Positions 15,422 to 23,540 of a stretch of 64,000 nucleotides of DNA are shown here, piece after piece. The translations under genes were made by a program, and so were the position numbers. How positions within the stretch are numbered: position 1 is the first letter of the stretch; each line of letters begins with the position of its first letter. Source of the DNA: Marinifilum sp. D714 (GTDB lineage Bacteria; Bacteroidota; Bacteroidia; Bacteroidales; Marinifilaceae); contig NZ_JALPNU010000002.1 of NCBI RefSeq assembly GCF_030851345.1, positions 1 through 64,000 on the forward strand. The letters run 5' to 3'. Below the pieces are notes generated by a model. The model worked only from the letters and a program-made list of their open reading frames with translations. It made no database searches and was not told the DNA's origin.

Positions 15422-16585
15422 TTAATTTGCTGATTTGGTATATGCATTTACATCCTCAACACTAATGCTATCTTGCCCCAGGATGATTAATCGTTCGATG
15501 ATGTTTCGAAACTCTCGAATATTTCCGGTGTAATTGATCTTTTTTAGCTCTTCAATTGCAGCTTCATCAATTCCTTTAACAGGCAATCCCATTTCACCAC
15601 AAATCATATCAATAAAATGATTTGCAAGCAGAGGGATGTCATCAATTCGGTCGTTCAAAGAAGGAACTTCAATCAAAATTACACTTAAGCGATGATACAA
15701 ATCCTCACGGAAATTATTGTTTTCAATTTCCTCTTGTAAATTTTTATTGGTTGCGGCAATTACACGAACATTTACTTTAATCTCTTTATCGCCACCAACA
15801 CGGGTAATTCTATTTTCCTGCAAAGCTCTTAGTACTTTTGCTTGCGCAGATAAACTCATATCACCAATTTCATCAAGGAAAAGAGTTCCTCCATCGGCCA
15901 ATTCGAACTTACCTTTGCGCTGTTTATGTGCCGAAGTAAAAGATCCTTTCTCGTGGCCAAACAATTCACTTTCGATCAGTTCTGAAGGAATTGCAGCACA
16001 ATTTACTTCGATAAATGGACTTTTACAGCGATTGCTTTGTTCGTGGATACGATGTGCAACCAACTCTTTACCGGTTCCATTAGGTCCGGTGATTAGAACT
16101 CTTGCATCGGTTGGGGCTACTTTATCAATCATCTGATTTACATCCTGAATTGCATTAGCCTCACCAATCATTTCATATTTTTTACTGACCTTTCTTTTCA
16201 GAACTTTGGTTTCTGTAATCAGCTTCGATTTATCCATCGCATTGCGAATGGTAATCAAAATTCTATTCAGATCAAGAGGCTTTTCAATGAAATCGAATGC
16301 TCCTTTCTTAATTGCATCAACAGCAGTATCGATGTTTCCATGGCCCGAAATCATGATGACCGGAGTGTCAATTGCCAATTCCTGAATTTTATCCAGCACT
16401 TCAATGCCATCCATCTGTGGCATTTTAATGTCGCACAGAATTACATCAAATTCATCATTTTGTGCCATTTCCAATCCAGCAATACCATCTTCGGCAAGGC
16501 TGATGTCGTAGCTTTCATAGCTCAGAATTTCTTTTAGAGTATTTCGAATACTTCTTTCGTCATCAATGATAAGAATTTTAGACAT
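15422..16585 (-). CDS. Sigma-54-type response regulator lacking a DNA-binding domain
   Basis: A 387-residue NtrC-like protein. The receiver domain covers residues 1-120 with D52 in VILCDIKMPQMDG as the phosphoacceptor. The AAA+ domain follows, with Walker A GPNGTGKE near 166, the sigma-54 contact loop as GSFTSA rather than GAFTGA, and LFLDEIGDMS for Walker B. The chain ends about 15 residues after NIREFRNIIERLIIL, so the C-terminal Fis-type HTH is missing. It may act from solution on sigma-54 holoenzyme. No partner kinase is in the window. It lies between ppx/gppA and the aspartase-like gene with gaps of 26 and 2 bases, so an operon is likely. Confidence 0.87.
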   Translation of the reverse strand: MSKILIIDDERSIRNTLKEILSYESYDISLAEDGIAGLEMAQNDEFDVILCDIKMPQMDGIEVLDKIQELAIDTPVIMISGHGNIDTAVDAIKKGAFDFIEKPLDLNRILITIRNAMDKSKLITETKVLKRKVSKKYEMIGEANAIQDVNQMIDKVAPTDARVLITGPNGTGKELVAHRIHEQSNRCKSPFIEVNCAAIPSELIESELFGHEKGSFTSAHKQRKGKFELADGGTLFLDEIGDMSLSAQAKVLRALQENRITRVGGDKEIKVNVRVIAATNKNLQEEIENNNFREDLYHRLSVILIEVPSLNDRIDDIPLLANHFIDMICGEMGLPVKGIDEAAIEELKKINYTGNIREFRNIIERLIILGQDSISVEDVNAYTKSAN

Positions 16586-16611
16586 AGCTATTTTTTTAAA
16601 TTCTACAGCTG

Positions 16612-17553
16612 TTAATTAATGTTTTTTTCAATGTACTCAAACAAAGCACCTTCTTTTAAAGCATATGATGATTGGTACAATTTACTAAAACCGGCTTCTT
16701 TTACCAGATGATTAATAAAAATACTAGCCATCACCATTAACTCAACTCGAACAGGATCCATACCTTTCATACTTTTTCTTTCTTCCAGGCTTGAGTTTAA
16801 AAAGATTTGATGCAAACGGAAGAAGTCTTTCAGTTTGATCTCGAATTGAGATTCCGGCAATCCATTTGTTGAATAGCCATCAGACAAAAGGATTTGCTTG
16901 AAAGTATCAAATGATCCGGATGAACCGATTAAGGTTTTTACATTGTGAAGATCCAAGGCCTCAAATAAATCAGGCAATTGCTCTTTTAAATATTCATTAA
17001 CCTTAGTGATATCTCCTTTTGTCATTGGATCCGAAGGCATAAACATTTCAAGCAAACGAGTCATTCCCAGTGGGTAACTTTTTTTCCAAAATACTTTTTC
17101 ATTGTTGGCAATAATAATTTCATTACTACCACCACCAATATCAAGAATAGCAACAGCTTCATGATTTAACTCAACAGCATTTTTTGTTCCTGAATAGATT
17201 AAATCAGCCTCGCGTTCCCCGGAAATGATTTCAATGTTTACCTGATAATTCTCTTCAATTAGTCGGACGAATTCTTCGCCATTCTCTGCAGATCTAATAG
17301 CTGAAGTAGCGAATGCAATTTTCTCGTTAGCATTATATTCTTTTGATATGCGATTCATTTCTTCAAATGCATTTTTAGCTCTTTGAATCGCCTCGTCGGT
17401 TATTTTATTTTGATTAATTCCGCCCTTGCCAATTTTGGTAGGGTACTTCGAACGGTGTAGGATGTTAGGGTGCTTCCCTTCACTCCACTCTGCAACCAAT
17501 AAATTAAATGTATTGGTTCCTAAATCAATTACAGAAATCCGTTTCTTTTGCAT
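16612..17553 (-). CDS. Ppx/GppA family phosphatase
   Basis: A 313-residue member of the exopolyphosphatase / guanosine pentaphosphate phosphatase family, acetate-kinase fold. Family motifs: DLGTNTFNLLVAEW at 10-23, FATSAIRSAENG near 85-96, SGEREADLIYSG, and ILDIGGGSNEIII near 138-150. It is short, as in many Bacteroidota members, without the C-terminal HD-like domain of E. coli Ppx. Substrate (polyphosphate or pppGpp) cannot be distinguished here. It is the first gene of the likely four-gene leftward unit ending in hydF. Confidence 0.9.
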   Translation of the reverse strand: MQKKRISVIDLGTNTFNLLVAEWSEGKHPNILHRSKYPTKIGKGGINQNKITDEAIQRAKNAFEEMNRISKEYNANEKIAFATSAIRSAENGEEFVRLIEENYQVNIEIISGEREADLIYSGTKNAVELNHEAVAILDIGGGSNEIIIANNEKVFWKKSYPLGMTRLLEMFMPSDPMTKGDITKVNEYLKEQLPDLFEALDLHNVKTLIGSSGSFDTFKQILLSDGYSTNGLPESQFEIKLKDFFRLHQIFLNSSLEERKSMKGMDPVRVELMVMASIFINHLVKEAGFSKLYQSSYALKEGALFEYIEKNIN

Positions 17554-17730
17554 ATATAAAGGTTAAAAAAATAGGTAAACTCGATCGAATCTAGGTTTTA
17601 GAAATAGATTCATTATCGAAGATAGTAAAATCTTTGTTTAAGAATAATAACTTTTGTCAATGTCTTGTAAATACTGATGAAAGACATTTTCAAGCCAATC
17701 AAAAACTATGCCTAATTTAAGGTTTATGAA

Positions 17731-17754
17731 AAATGCCTCGAGAAGAGGCATTTT
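17731..17754. terminator. Bidirectional terminator after the ABC-2 permease gene
   Basis: AAATGCCTC (17731-17739) pairs perfectly with GAGGCATTT (17745-17753) around a short loop, with A-rich and T-rich flanks. It ends the leftward ABC exporter operon. Confidence 0.75.
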
Positions 17755-17776
17755 GATATAATTCATAAAACGTTTA

Positions 17777-19117
17777 TTAGTTATGATATCTTAACCACTT
17801 CCAAATTTCTTTGTAGGAAACTTTTTTACCATACATCAATATACCTGTTCGATATATTTTGGCTGCTATCCAAGTGATTAATAGGAATGTTCCGATTAAT
17901 AAAGACATGGAAAGGAGTAATTCCCAAATAGGAACACCAAAAGGAATTCGTACCAACATTACAATTGGTGAGGTAAATGGTATAATAGAACCCCAGAAGG
18001 CCAAACTACTTTCAGGATTTTTTGCCACGGCAAAACCAATGTACAAAGCAAGGATCAATGGAATTGTAATTGGAAGCATAAACTGTTGGGTTTCCGTTTC
18101 ATTGTCAACAGCACTACCCACTGCGGCAAATAGTGCTGAGTACAATAGATATCCACCCAAAAAGAAGAAAATAAATGCACCAATAATACCAGCAACATAG
18201 GCAAGATCGAAAGTGCCTAGAATATCCTGAGCAATTTTTAACTGACCTGCATCTAAAGAAGCAGCACCTGCTGGTAGTTCAGCTACCGACTTTGCTTGTT
18301 GTAGGGTTTCCATGTCAACGCCTGGTAGAACTAATGCAGAACCAATTGTAATAATGATGCCGGTTAATACAATCCACATAATGAATTGAGTCAATCCAAC
18401 CATTGCCACGCCAACAATTTTCCCCATCATTAGTTGGAATGGCTTAACTGATGAAATAATTACCTCAACAATACGATTGCTTTTTTCTTCGATTACACCT
18501 CTCATTACCTGCACACCATACATGAAAATGAACATGTAAATAATGAAGCTGGCAGCGAAACCAATTCCCATTGCAATTTCGGTAGAACTTTGTTTAATTT
18601 CTCCATCTTCTCCGAACTTAATGGTTCGCATAGCAATAGGTGTTTTAGTTGCAGCTAATTTTTCTTCCAAATTGGGCATATTAGCTTCAGCAATAATTTT
18701 TGCTCGTTTCAGCTTTTCAATGTGTTGCCTTATTTGACTGCCAACATTTGACTTGACCTCAATAGTTACCTGTTTGTGCGAAAATAATTCAGCGGTCTTT
18801 GTTTGTAGAATGTTCTTAGGGATGACCAAAATGGCATAATATCCATTTTTCTCCATACTGCTTTTTACATCCTCAAAAGTGGTGTTTTGTAAGTAGTTGT
18901 ATGTGGTGAATTCGCTACTTTGAACAGGTTCAACCAATTCCGATTCGTTTAAAACCGCAATGGTTCTTTTTTCAGTATCATCTTTCAACATCATCCAAAT
19001 CATGAAAGCATAAATTCCGGCAATCAATAATGGAGTAAGAAAGGTAAGAATCAGGAACGACCTTTTCTTTACGCGAGAAAGGTATTCTCTTTGTATAATG
19101 ATAAATATCTTATTCAT
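17777..19117 (-). CDS. ABC-2 type transporter permease, NatB-like
   Basis: A 446-residue inner-membrane protein. TM1 lies at residues 20-42, a large extracytoplasmic domain covers about 43-200, then five further membrane segments follow between about 200 and 430. Motifs such as MRGVIEEKSNRIVEVIISSVKPFQLM (near 224-250) and IVMLVRIPFGVPIWELLLS are typical of the NatB/ABC-2 family of sodium or drug exporters. Substrate is unknown. The ATPase gene is 16 bases upstream in the same operon. Confidence 0.9.
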   Translation of the reverse strand: MNKIFIIIQREYLSRVKKRSFLILTFLTPLLIAGIYAFMIWMMLKDDTEKRTIAVLNESELVEPVQSSEFTTYNYLQNTTFEDVKSSMEKNGYYAILVIPKNILQTKTAELFSHKQVTIEVKSNVGSQIRQHIEKLKRAKIIAEANMPNLEEKLAATKTPIAMRTIKFGEDGEIKQSSTEIAMGIGFAASFIIYMFIFMYGVQVMRGVIEEKSNRIVEVIISSVKPFQLMMGKIVGVAMVGLTQFIMWIVLTGIIITIGSALVLPGVDMETLQQAKSVAELPAGAASLDAGQLKIAQDILGTFDLAYVAGIIGAFIFFFLGGYLLYSALFAAVGSAVDNETETQQFMLPITIPLILALYIGFAVAKNPESSLAFWGSIIPFTSPIVMLVRIPFGVPIWELLLSMSLLIGTFLLITWIAAKIYRTGILMYGKKVSYKEIWKWLRYHN

Positions 19118-19133
19118 TTTATAAATCTTGTGG

Positions 19134-20057
19134 TTAGATGGTTTTGCTTTCTTTTACTACTCTAATGAAAATATCATTCATGTTAGGAATGATTTCTCGG
19201 AATGAAACAATGTTTAAATAGGGAAGTAGCTGTTCTAACAATTCATTAGAAGTAGATCCGTTATTTAGTTTGATCTTAAGCGTATTAAATTCAATTCCCT
19301 TTGCCTGATCAATAATTTCAAAATCAGCTTTCAGCACCTGATCCAACTTGTCGAATTCACCTATGTAGTTAATTTCGTAGGTGTTGGTCCTGTATTTCTT
19401 CTTGATTTGCTCCACCGGACCATCAAGAATTTTTTCTGATTTGTTGATTAAAGCTATATGATCGCAGATCTCTTCAACCGAACCCATATTGTGAGTTGAA
19501 AATATGATGGTAGCTCCCTTATCTCTCAATTCAAGGATTTCTTTTTTCAATAAATTGGCATTAATCGGGTCAAAGCCACTGAAAGGCTCATCAAAAATTA
19601 ATAATTCAGGCTCATGAAGAATGGTAACAATAAACTGTACCTTTTGAGCCATCCCTTTTGATAGCTCTTCTACCTTTTTATCCCACCAAGGTAAAATGTC
19701 AAACTTATCGAACCATGCTTTCAATTTTTTGGTGGCTTCTTTTTGGCTCATGCCCTTTAACTGAGCAAGATAAACAGCTTGCTCGCCAACTTTCATTTTT
19801 TTATATAATCCTCTTTCTTCAGGAAGGTAACCAATGCGTTTTACATCTTCAGGTTTTAAAGGCTGGCCATTAAAAAATACCTCTCCAGCATCGGGACCTG
19901 TAATTTGGTTGATGATACGAATCAATGTTGTTTTACCAGCTCCATTTGGACCAAGTAAACCAAATATACTGCCTTTCGGAACAGATATACTTACCTTGTT
20001 AAGCGCTTTATGTCCAGCATACTGCTTAACAACGTCTTTTGCTTCGAAAAATGTCAT
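19134..20057 (-). CDS. ABC transporter ATP-binding protein, NatA-like
   Basis: A 307-residue cytosolic ATPase partner of the permease at 17777. Walker A GPNGAGKTT at 36-44, Q-loop, signature motif as ELSKGMAQKVQ near residue 128-138 (LSGGQ replaced by LSKGM), Walker B LLIFDEPFSG and switch His in FSTHN. A C-terminal regulatory domain of about 80 residues follows, as in NatA/DUF4162-type ATPases. LSKGM signatures are normal for this ABC-2 subgroup. Confidence 0.92.
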   Translation of the reverse strand: MTFFEAKDVVKQYAGHKALNKVSISVPKGSIFGLLGPNGAGKTTLIRIINQITGPDAGEVFFNGQPLKPEDVKRIGYLPEERGLYKKMKVGEQAVYLAQLKGMSQKEATKKLKAWFDKFDILPWWDKKVEELSKGMAQKVQFIVTILHEPELLIFDEPFSGFDPINANLLKKEILELRDKGATIIFSTHNMGSVEEICDHIALINKSEKILDGPVEQIKKKYRTNTYEINYIGEFDKLDQVLKADFEIIDQAKGIEFNTLKIKLNNGSTSNELLEQLLPYLNIVSFREIIPNMNDIFIRVVKESKTI

Positions 20058-20203
20058 GAATTATAGTTTAGGTTTGTGACACTCTATTAAACTAAAATCT
20101 AAAATACACAATTTATAATGATGTCTTCATAAAAAATCGATATAAAGAAGATGGTACAAGTTTTAACTAGTTTTTTTATCGATATAAAATTTAGACAAAA
20201 AGA

Positions 20204-20227
20204 AACCCCGACATTTTTGCCGGGGTT
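20204..20227. terminator. Terminator downstream of dnaJ
   Basis: AACCCCG (20204-20210) pairs with CGGGGTT (20221-20227). On the minus strand the stem is followed by a T-rich stretch. Confidence 0.8.
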
Positions 20228-20245
20228 GTTTGTTATTTTTTACAT

Positions 20246-21394
20246 CTATTCGAAGAAGTTTCTTACTTTTTTGAAGAAGCTTTTCTCTTGCGATGTTGGT
20301 TTTGGCTGGAATGATTCAGAGTTTTGAAGTTTCTCCAAAATCTTCTTCTCTTCCTTGCTCACATTGTTTGGAACCCAAACGTTAATCTTAACCAATAAAT
20401 CGCCTCTGCCATATCCATTTACATCAGGAAGACCTTTTCCTCTTAAACGTAAAATTTTACCAGGCTGAGTGCCTCCATCAATTTTCACTTTCACCTTGTT
20501 TTCAATAGTAGGAATCTCTACTGCCGTTCCTAAAATCGAATCAGGAATACTAATGAACAGGTTGTAAAGTAAGTCATTTTCGTCGCGAATCAACTCCGGA
20601 TGTTCTTCTTCCTGGATCAGGATTAACAAGTCACCATTAATTCCACCACGACGAGCTGCATTACCTTTTCCGCTAACTGAAAGCTGCATGCCTTCAGCAA
20701 CACCAGCAGGAATATTTATTGAGATTACCTCCTCGTCACGAACAATTCCTTCACCAGAACAGCTAGTACACTTGTTGGTAATCATTTTACCTTCGCCGTT
20801 ACATGAAGGACATGTTGATGCGGTTTGCATTTGCCCTAAAATGGTATTCTGTACTCTGGTAACTTGTCCGGAACCATTACAGGTGGAACAAGTTGAGAAA
20901 GAAGAACCATCTTTGGCTCCTGAACCGTTACATGAGTTACACTCAACGTATTTTTTAACTTTAATTTTCTTCTCAACTCCTTCGGCAATTTCCTTTAAAG
21001 TAAGTTTAACCTTTACTCTAAGGTTGCTACCACGGTTTACTCTGCGCGAACTGCGACCACCGCCACCAAATCCGCCACCAAAGAAAGATCCGCCACCGAA
21101 AATATCTCCAAAGTGAGAGAAAATATCTTCCATGTTCATTCCGCCGCCGAAACCACCACCGGTAGCTCCGCCCATTCCGGCATGACCAAATTGATCGTAG
21201 CGTTGACGTTTTTCAGGATTACTTAAAACTTCATAAGCTTCGGCAGCTTCCTTGAAATTTTCTTCGGCTTCTTTATCACCCGGATTTTTGTCTGGGTGAA
21301 ACTGAATTGCTTTTTTGCGATATGCTTTTTTTAATTCGGCTTCCGAGGCAGATTTTGATACCCCTAATACCTCATAATAATCTCTTTTCGACAT
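20246..21394 (-). CDS. dnaJ: Chaperone DnaJ
   Basis: A 382-residue full-length type I Hsp40 that stimulates the DnaK ATPase and delivers substrates. J domain at 1-70 with HPD in [12 protein letters not shown], a Gly/Phe-rich linker at about 75-115, and four zinc-binding CxxCxGxG-type repeats ([32 protein letters not shown]) at about 145-220, then the C-terminal substrate-binding barrels. It starts 32 bases after the grpE stop; the two form an operon. dnaK is not present here. Confidence 0.98.
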   Translation of the reverse strand: MSKRDYYEVLGVSKSASEAELKKAYRKKAIQFHPDKNPGDKEAEENFKEAAEAYEVLSNPEKRQRYDQFGHAGMGGATGGGFGGGMNMEDIFSHFGDIFGGGSFFGGGFGGGGRSSRRVNRGSNLRVKVKLTLKEIAEGVEKKIKVKKYVECNSCNGSGAKDGSSFSTCSTCNGSGQVTRVQNTILGQMQTASTCPSCNGEGKMITNKCTSCSGEGIVRDEEVISINIPAGVAEGMQLSVSGKGNAARRGGINGDLLILIQEEEHPELIRDENDLLYNLFISIPDSILGTAVEIPTIENKVKVKIDGGTQPGKILRLRGKGLPDVNGYGRGDLLVKINVWVPNNVSKEEKKILEKLQNSESFQPKPTSQEKSFFKKVRNFFE

Positions 21395-21426
21395 CTTTTT
21401 TCAACTTAGAATTAGGAATCAGAGAA

Positions 21427-22029
21427 TTATTCTCCTACAACAACTTTTGAGAAACGGATTACTTTTTCATTCAAAGTATATCCTTTTTCAACGCAATCAA
21501 CAACTTTACCTTTCATGTCCTCTGAAGGGGCAGGAATTTTTGTAATTGCTTCGTGAATATCGGTATCAAATTCTTTATTAATAGCTTCAATTTCTTTAAC
21601 TCCATTTTGCAAAATGAAGTCTTTGAAATTGTTGTAAATTAGATGAACACCTTCTTTTACAGCTTCTACATCTTTTGCTTCGTCAATAGACTGGAGAGCT
21701 CTTTCGAAGTTATCCATTACAGGAAGAACATTAACAAGGATTTTTTCGCCTGCCGACTTGGTAAGCTCCATTTTCTCTTTTAAAGTTCTTTTTCTATAGT
21801 TATCGAACTCAGCGGATAAACGCATGTACTTGTCGTTGATATCCTGAAGTTTTGCACCAAGCTCTTCTATTTCGTCAGCCTTTTTTTCTTTAGCCGATTT
21901 CTTTTTTTCTTTCTTTTCAGCCTTTGGTTCTTCTTTTACCTCTTTCTCCTCAACAGGCTGTTCTACCTTAGTTTCCAAATCCTTTTCTTCCAATTCTTCT
22001 TTTTTTGATTTGCTTGTATCTTTTGTCAT
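21427..22029 (-). CDS. grpE: Nucleotide exchange factor GrpE
   Basis: A 200-residue GrpE homodimer subunit that releases ADP from DnaK. The first 60 residues are a Lys/Glu-rich, low-complexity tail. A long coiled coil follows (about 55-110), then the helical bundle and beta wing with DNFERAL and the C-terminal signature containing VVDCVEKGYTLNEKVIRFSKV (quoted up to the family limit, residues about 177-197). Length is normal for Bacteroidota. It is first in the grpE-dnaJ operon, preceded by an inverted-repeat operator candidate. Confidence 0.97.
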   Translation of the reverse strand: MTKDTSKSKKEELEEKDLETKVEQPVEEKEVKEEPKAEKKEKKKSAKEKKADEIEELGAKLQDINDKYMRLSAEFDNYRKRTLKEKMELTKSAGEKILVNVLPVMDNFERALQSIDEAKDVEAVKEGVHLIYNNFKDFILQNGVKEIEAINKEFDTDIHEAITKIPAPSEDMKGKVVDCVEKGYTLNEKVIRFSKVVVGE

Positions 22030-22083
22030 TTTTCAATGATTTTTAGCGTTCTAAATTCACAAGGCAGTAGTAAACAAATAACC

Positions 22084-22122
22084 TGCCAATTTGTGCCTTT
22101 ACGACAAATTGGCACAAAGATA
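22084..22122 (-). promoter_or_regulatory. grpE-dnaJ promoter with a perfect 11-9-11 inverted repeat
   Basis: CAAAGATA (22115-22122) reads TATCTTTG on the minus strand, an exact TAnnTTTG -7 element. Directly downstream of it, TGCCAATTTGT (22084-22094) and ACAAATTGGCA (22104-22114) form a perfect inverted repeat with a 9-base spacer, so the start of transcription would fall within it. The N9 spacing and placement resemble CIRCE/HrcA operators, but the arm sequence is not the CIRCE consensus (TTAGCACTC). TTTGTGCC (22090-22097) can also pair with GGCACAAA (22111-22118) in a competing fold. Confidence 0.6.
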
Positions 22123-22396
22123 GAATTTGAATCTGTAATAATTTCCTTTTTCATGTCTTTTCATGCAGATAATTATACAATTAGATAATATGTCGCAGTC
22201 AATATCTCCACTTTTCTAGAAAAACAGCTTGAAGGAAGCTCATTTTTTTTAGTTGTGACGTTTAAAATTGAATCTATTTTTACCTAATTGGATCAAAATC
22301 TTGACTATAGCAGCCAATCCATAAAGGAAGTTTAGTCATAATGAATTTTCATAAAAAATATCTTTTAATTATATTTAGTAGAGTTATTTTGTACTT
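22123..22396. other. Intergenic region, nothing further recognised
   Basis: AT-rich stretch between the grpE promoter and the decayed STAS-like gene. I see no open frame, terminator or convincing promoter in it. Confidence 0.4.
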
Positions 22397-22842
22397 ATAA
22401 AAATTAAAATTGATACCAACGATTTTTGCATTCGGTTATACAAAGATGTTGCATACCTTAAGGTTAAAAGGGATGCAAGATCAGGATGCCGTTGATTTTT
22501 TTATCAAAACAATTGATGAAATGCTTGTAGAATACCCATATAACCACTTTTCATCAATTTGTGATCTTACCGAATTAATTCTTTCTAGTCCAAAACTTGC
22601 CCGACAGGTTAATGAAGCAATCAAAAAAATAAGTAGTTCCCGTAACTATGAGTTCAATGCGGTAATTGTTCAACCTAAATTTTTGCAAATTATTCAAGCC
22701 TATATCTTTTCATTATTATATGAATAACACCAATGTGAAAACGAAAGTGTTCAGAGACGTCCCTAATGCCATTGAATGTTTAGATGAGAAAGGATATCAA
22801 ACTGATGAGTTGAAGGAGTTTTTAATGATTCAATCGAAATAG
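22397..22842 (+). pseudogene. Decayed STAS/SpoIIAA-like gene with lost start and two frameshifts
   Basis: Three frames read as consecutive parts of one protein. Part 1 (from 22397) gives KIKIDTNDFCIRLYKDVAYL then a short stretch ending at TGA 22493-22495, with ATA where a start ATG would be expected. Part 2 (frame of 22410, to the TAA at 22725) gives QDAVDFFIKTIDEMLVEYPY and a stretch through FSSICDLTEL to AYIFSLLYE. Part 3 (22720-22842) gives NNTNVKTKVFRDVPNAIECL and ends MIQSK. The pattern resembles STAS/SEC14-like small proteins of Bacteroidota, but that assignment is tentative. No intact gene remains. Confidence 0.65.
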
Positions 22843-22860
22843 GTTAAAATACAAGAGATT

Positions 22861-22897
22861 AAAAAAAGCCGATAATCAATTTGTGATTACCAGCTTT
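22861..22897 (-). terminator. Terminator downstream of tlpA
   Basis: AAAGC plus TAATCA (within 22864-22878) pair with TGATTA plus GCTTT (22884-22897) with a small internal mismatch. On the minus strand seven T follow. It fits the leftward thioredoxin-family gene. Confidence 0.65.
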
Positions 22898-22918
22898 AGT
22901 TTGTGTGTTTTTTTGTTA

Positions 22919-23455
22919 TTATTTTTTCATGTATTGATGCAGAAAATTGTCCAAGTTTGCTCCTCTAAGGTTTTTCGCAAGAATAATTCCATTGCCATCA
23001 ATCAAAAAATTGGCTGGAATTGAATTAATTCCAAACTTGTTTGAAGTAGGAGAATGCCATCCCTTCAATTCACTAACGTGATATTTCCAATTCAATTTAT
23101 CTTTAGAAATGGCTGCTTTCCAGCTAGCTAATTTTTTATCCAAAGAAAAGCTATAGATTTCGAATCCACTGCCATTTTTAAACTTGGTGTTTTTAAATTG
23201 ATTGTATGCATTTACAAGAGTTGGATTTTCTGCTCTACATGGAGGACACCACGATGCCCAAAAATCAACCAAAACAACTTTGCCTTTTAAATCACTTAAT
23301 TTTAAGTCTTTTCCATCAATTGACTTCGCAACTATATCAGGAAGTTTATCTCCAACATTGAAGCCTTCTTTGGCTCCTTTCGATTTGTCGCCTGCATAGG
23401 CTGAGACTGAGAATAAAAATGCTAACAGTAGAAATGTATATTTAAACTTTTTCAT
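22919..23455 (-). CDS. TlpA/ResA-like thiol-disulfide oxidoreductase
   Basis: A 178-residue exported thioredoxin-fold protein. Signal peptide at residues 1-21 (ending AYAGD), then KLPDIVAKSIDGKDLKLSDL and the intact redox motif DFWASWCPPCRAENP. The cis-Pro is in INSIPANFLIDGNG. It probably reduces disulfides in the periplasm, for example in cytochrome c maturation or general thiol homeostasis. Unlike the two TlpA-like proteins at 2462 and 8633, its CPPC is complete. It is transcribed alone. Confidence 0.93.
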   Translation of the reverse strand: MKKFKYTFLLLAFLFSVSAYAGDKSKGAKEGFNVGDKLPDIVAKSIDGKDLKLSDLKGKVVLVDFWASWCPPCRAENPTLVNAYNQFKNTKFKNGSGFEIYSFSLDKKLASWKAAISKDKLNWKYHVSELKGWHSPTSNKFGINSIPANFLIDGNGIILAKNLRGANLDNFLHQYMKK

Positions 23456-23540
23456 ATGTGTTTTAATTAACTATTAATAATCTTTCTAATTTGTAGAACC
23501 AAAATAGGTATATCCAATTATTTAAACTGTTAAGGAATAG

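Noticed and set aside
20136-20187. ATCGATATAAA occurring twice near 20137 and 20179
   Set aside because: Two short AT-rich direct repeats without further structure; likely chance.
22410-22727. Intact 105-aa gene starting with TTG
   Set aside because: The first 25 residues are out of frame with the conserved-looking upstream segment and the C-terminal part continues in a third frame; a pseudogene fits better.
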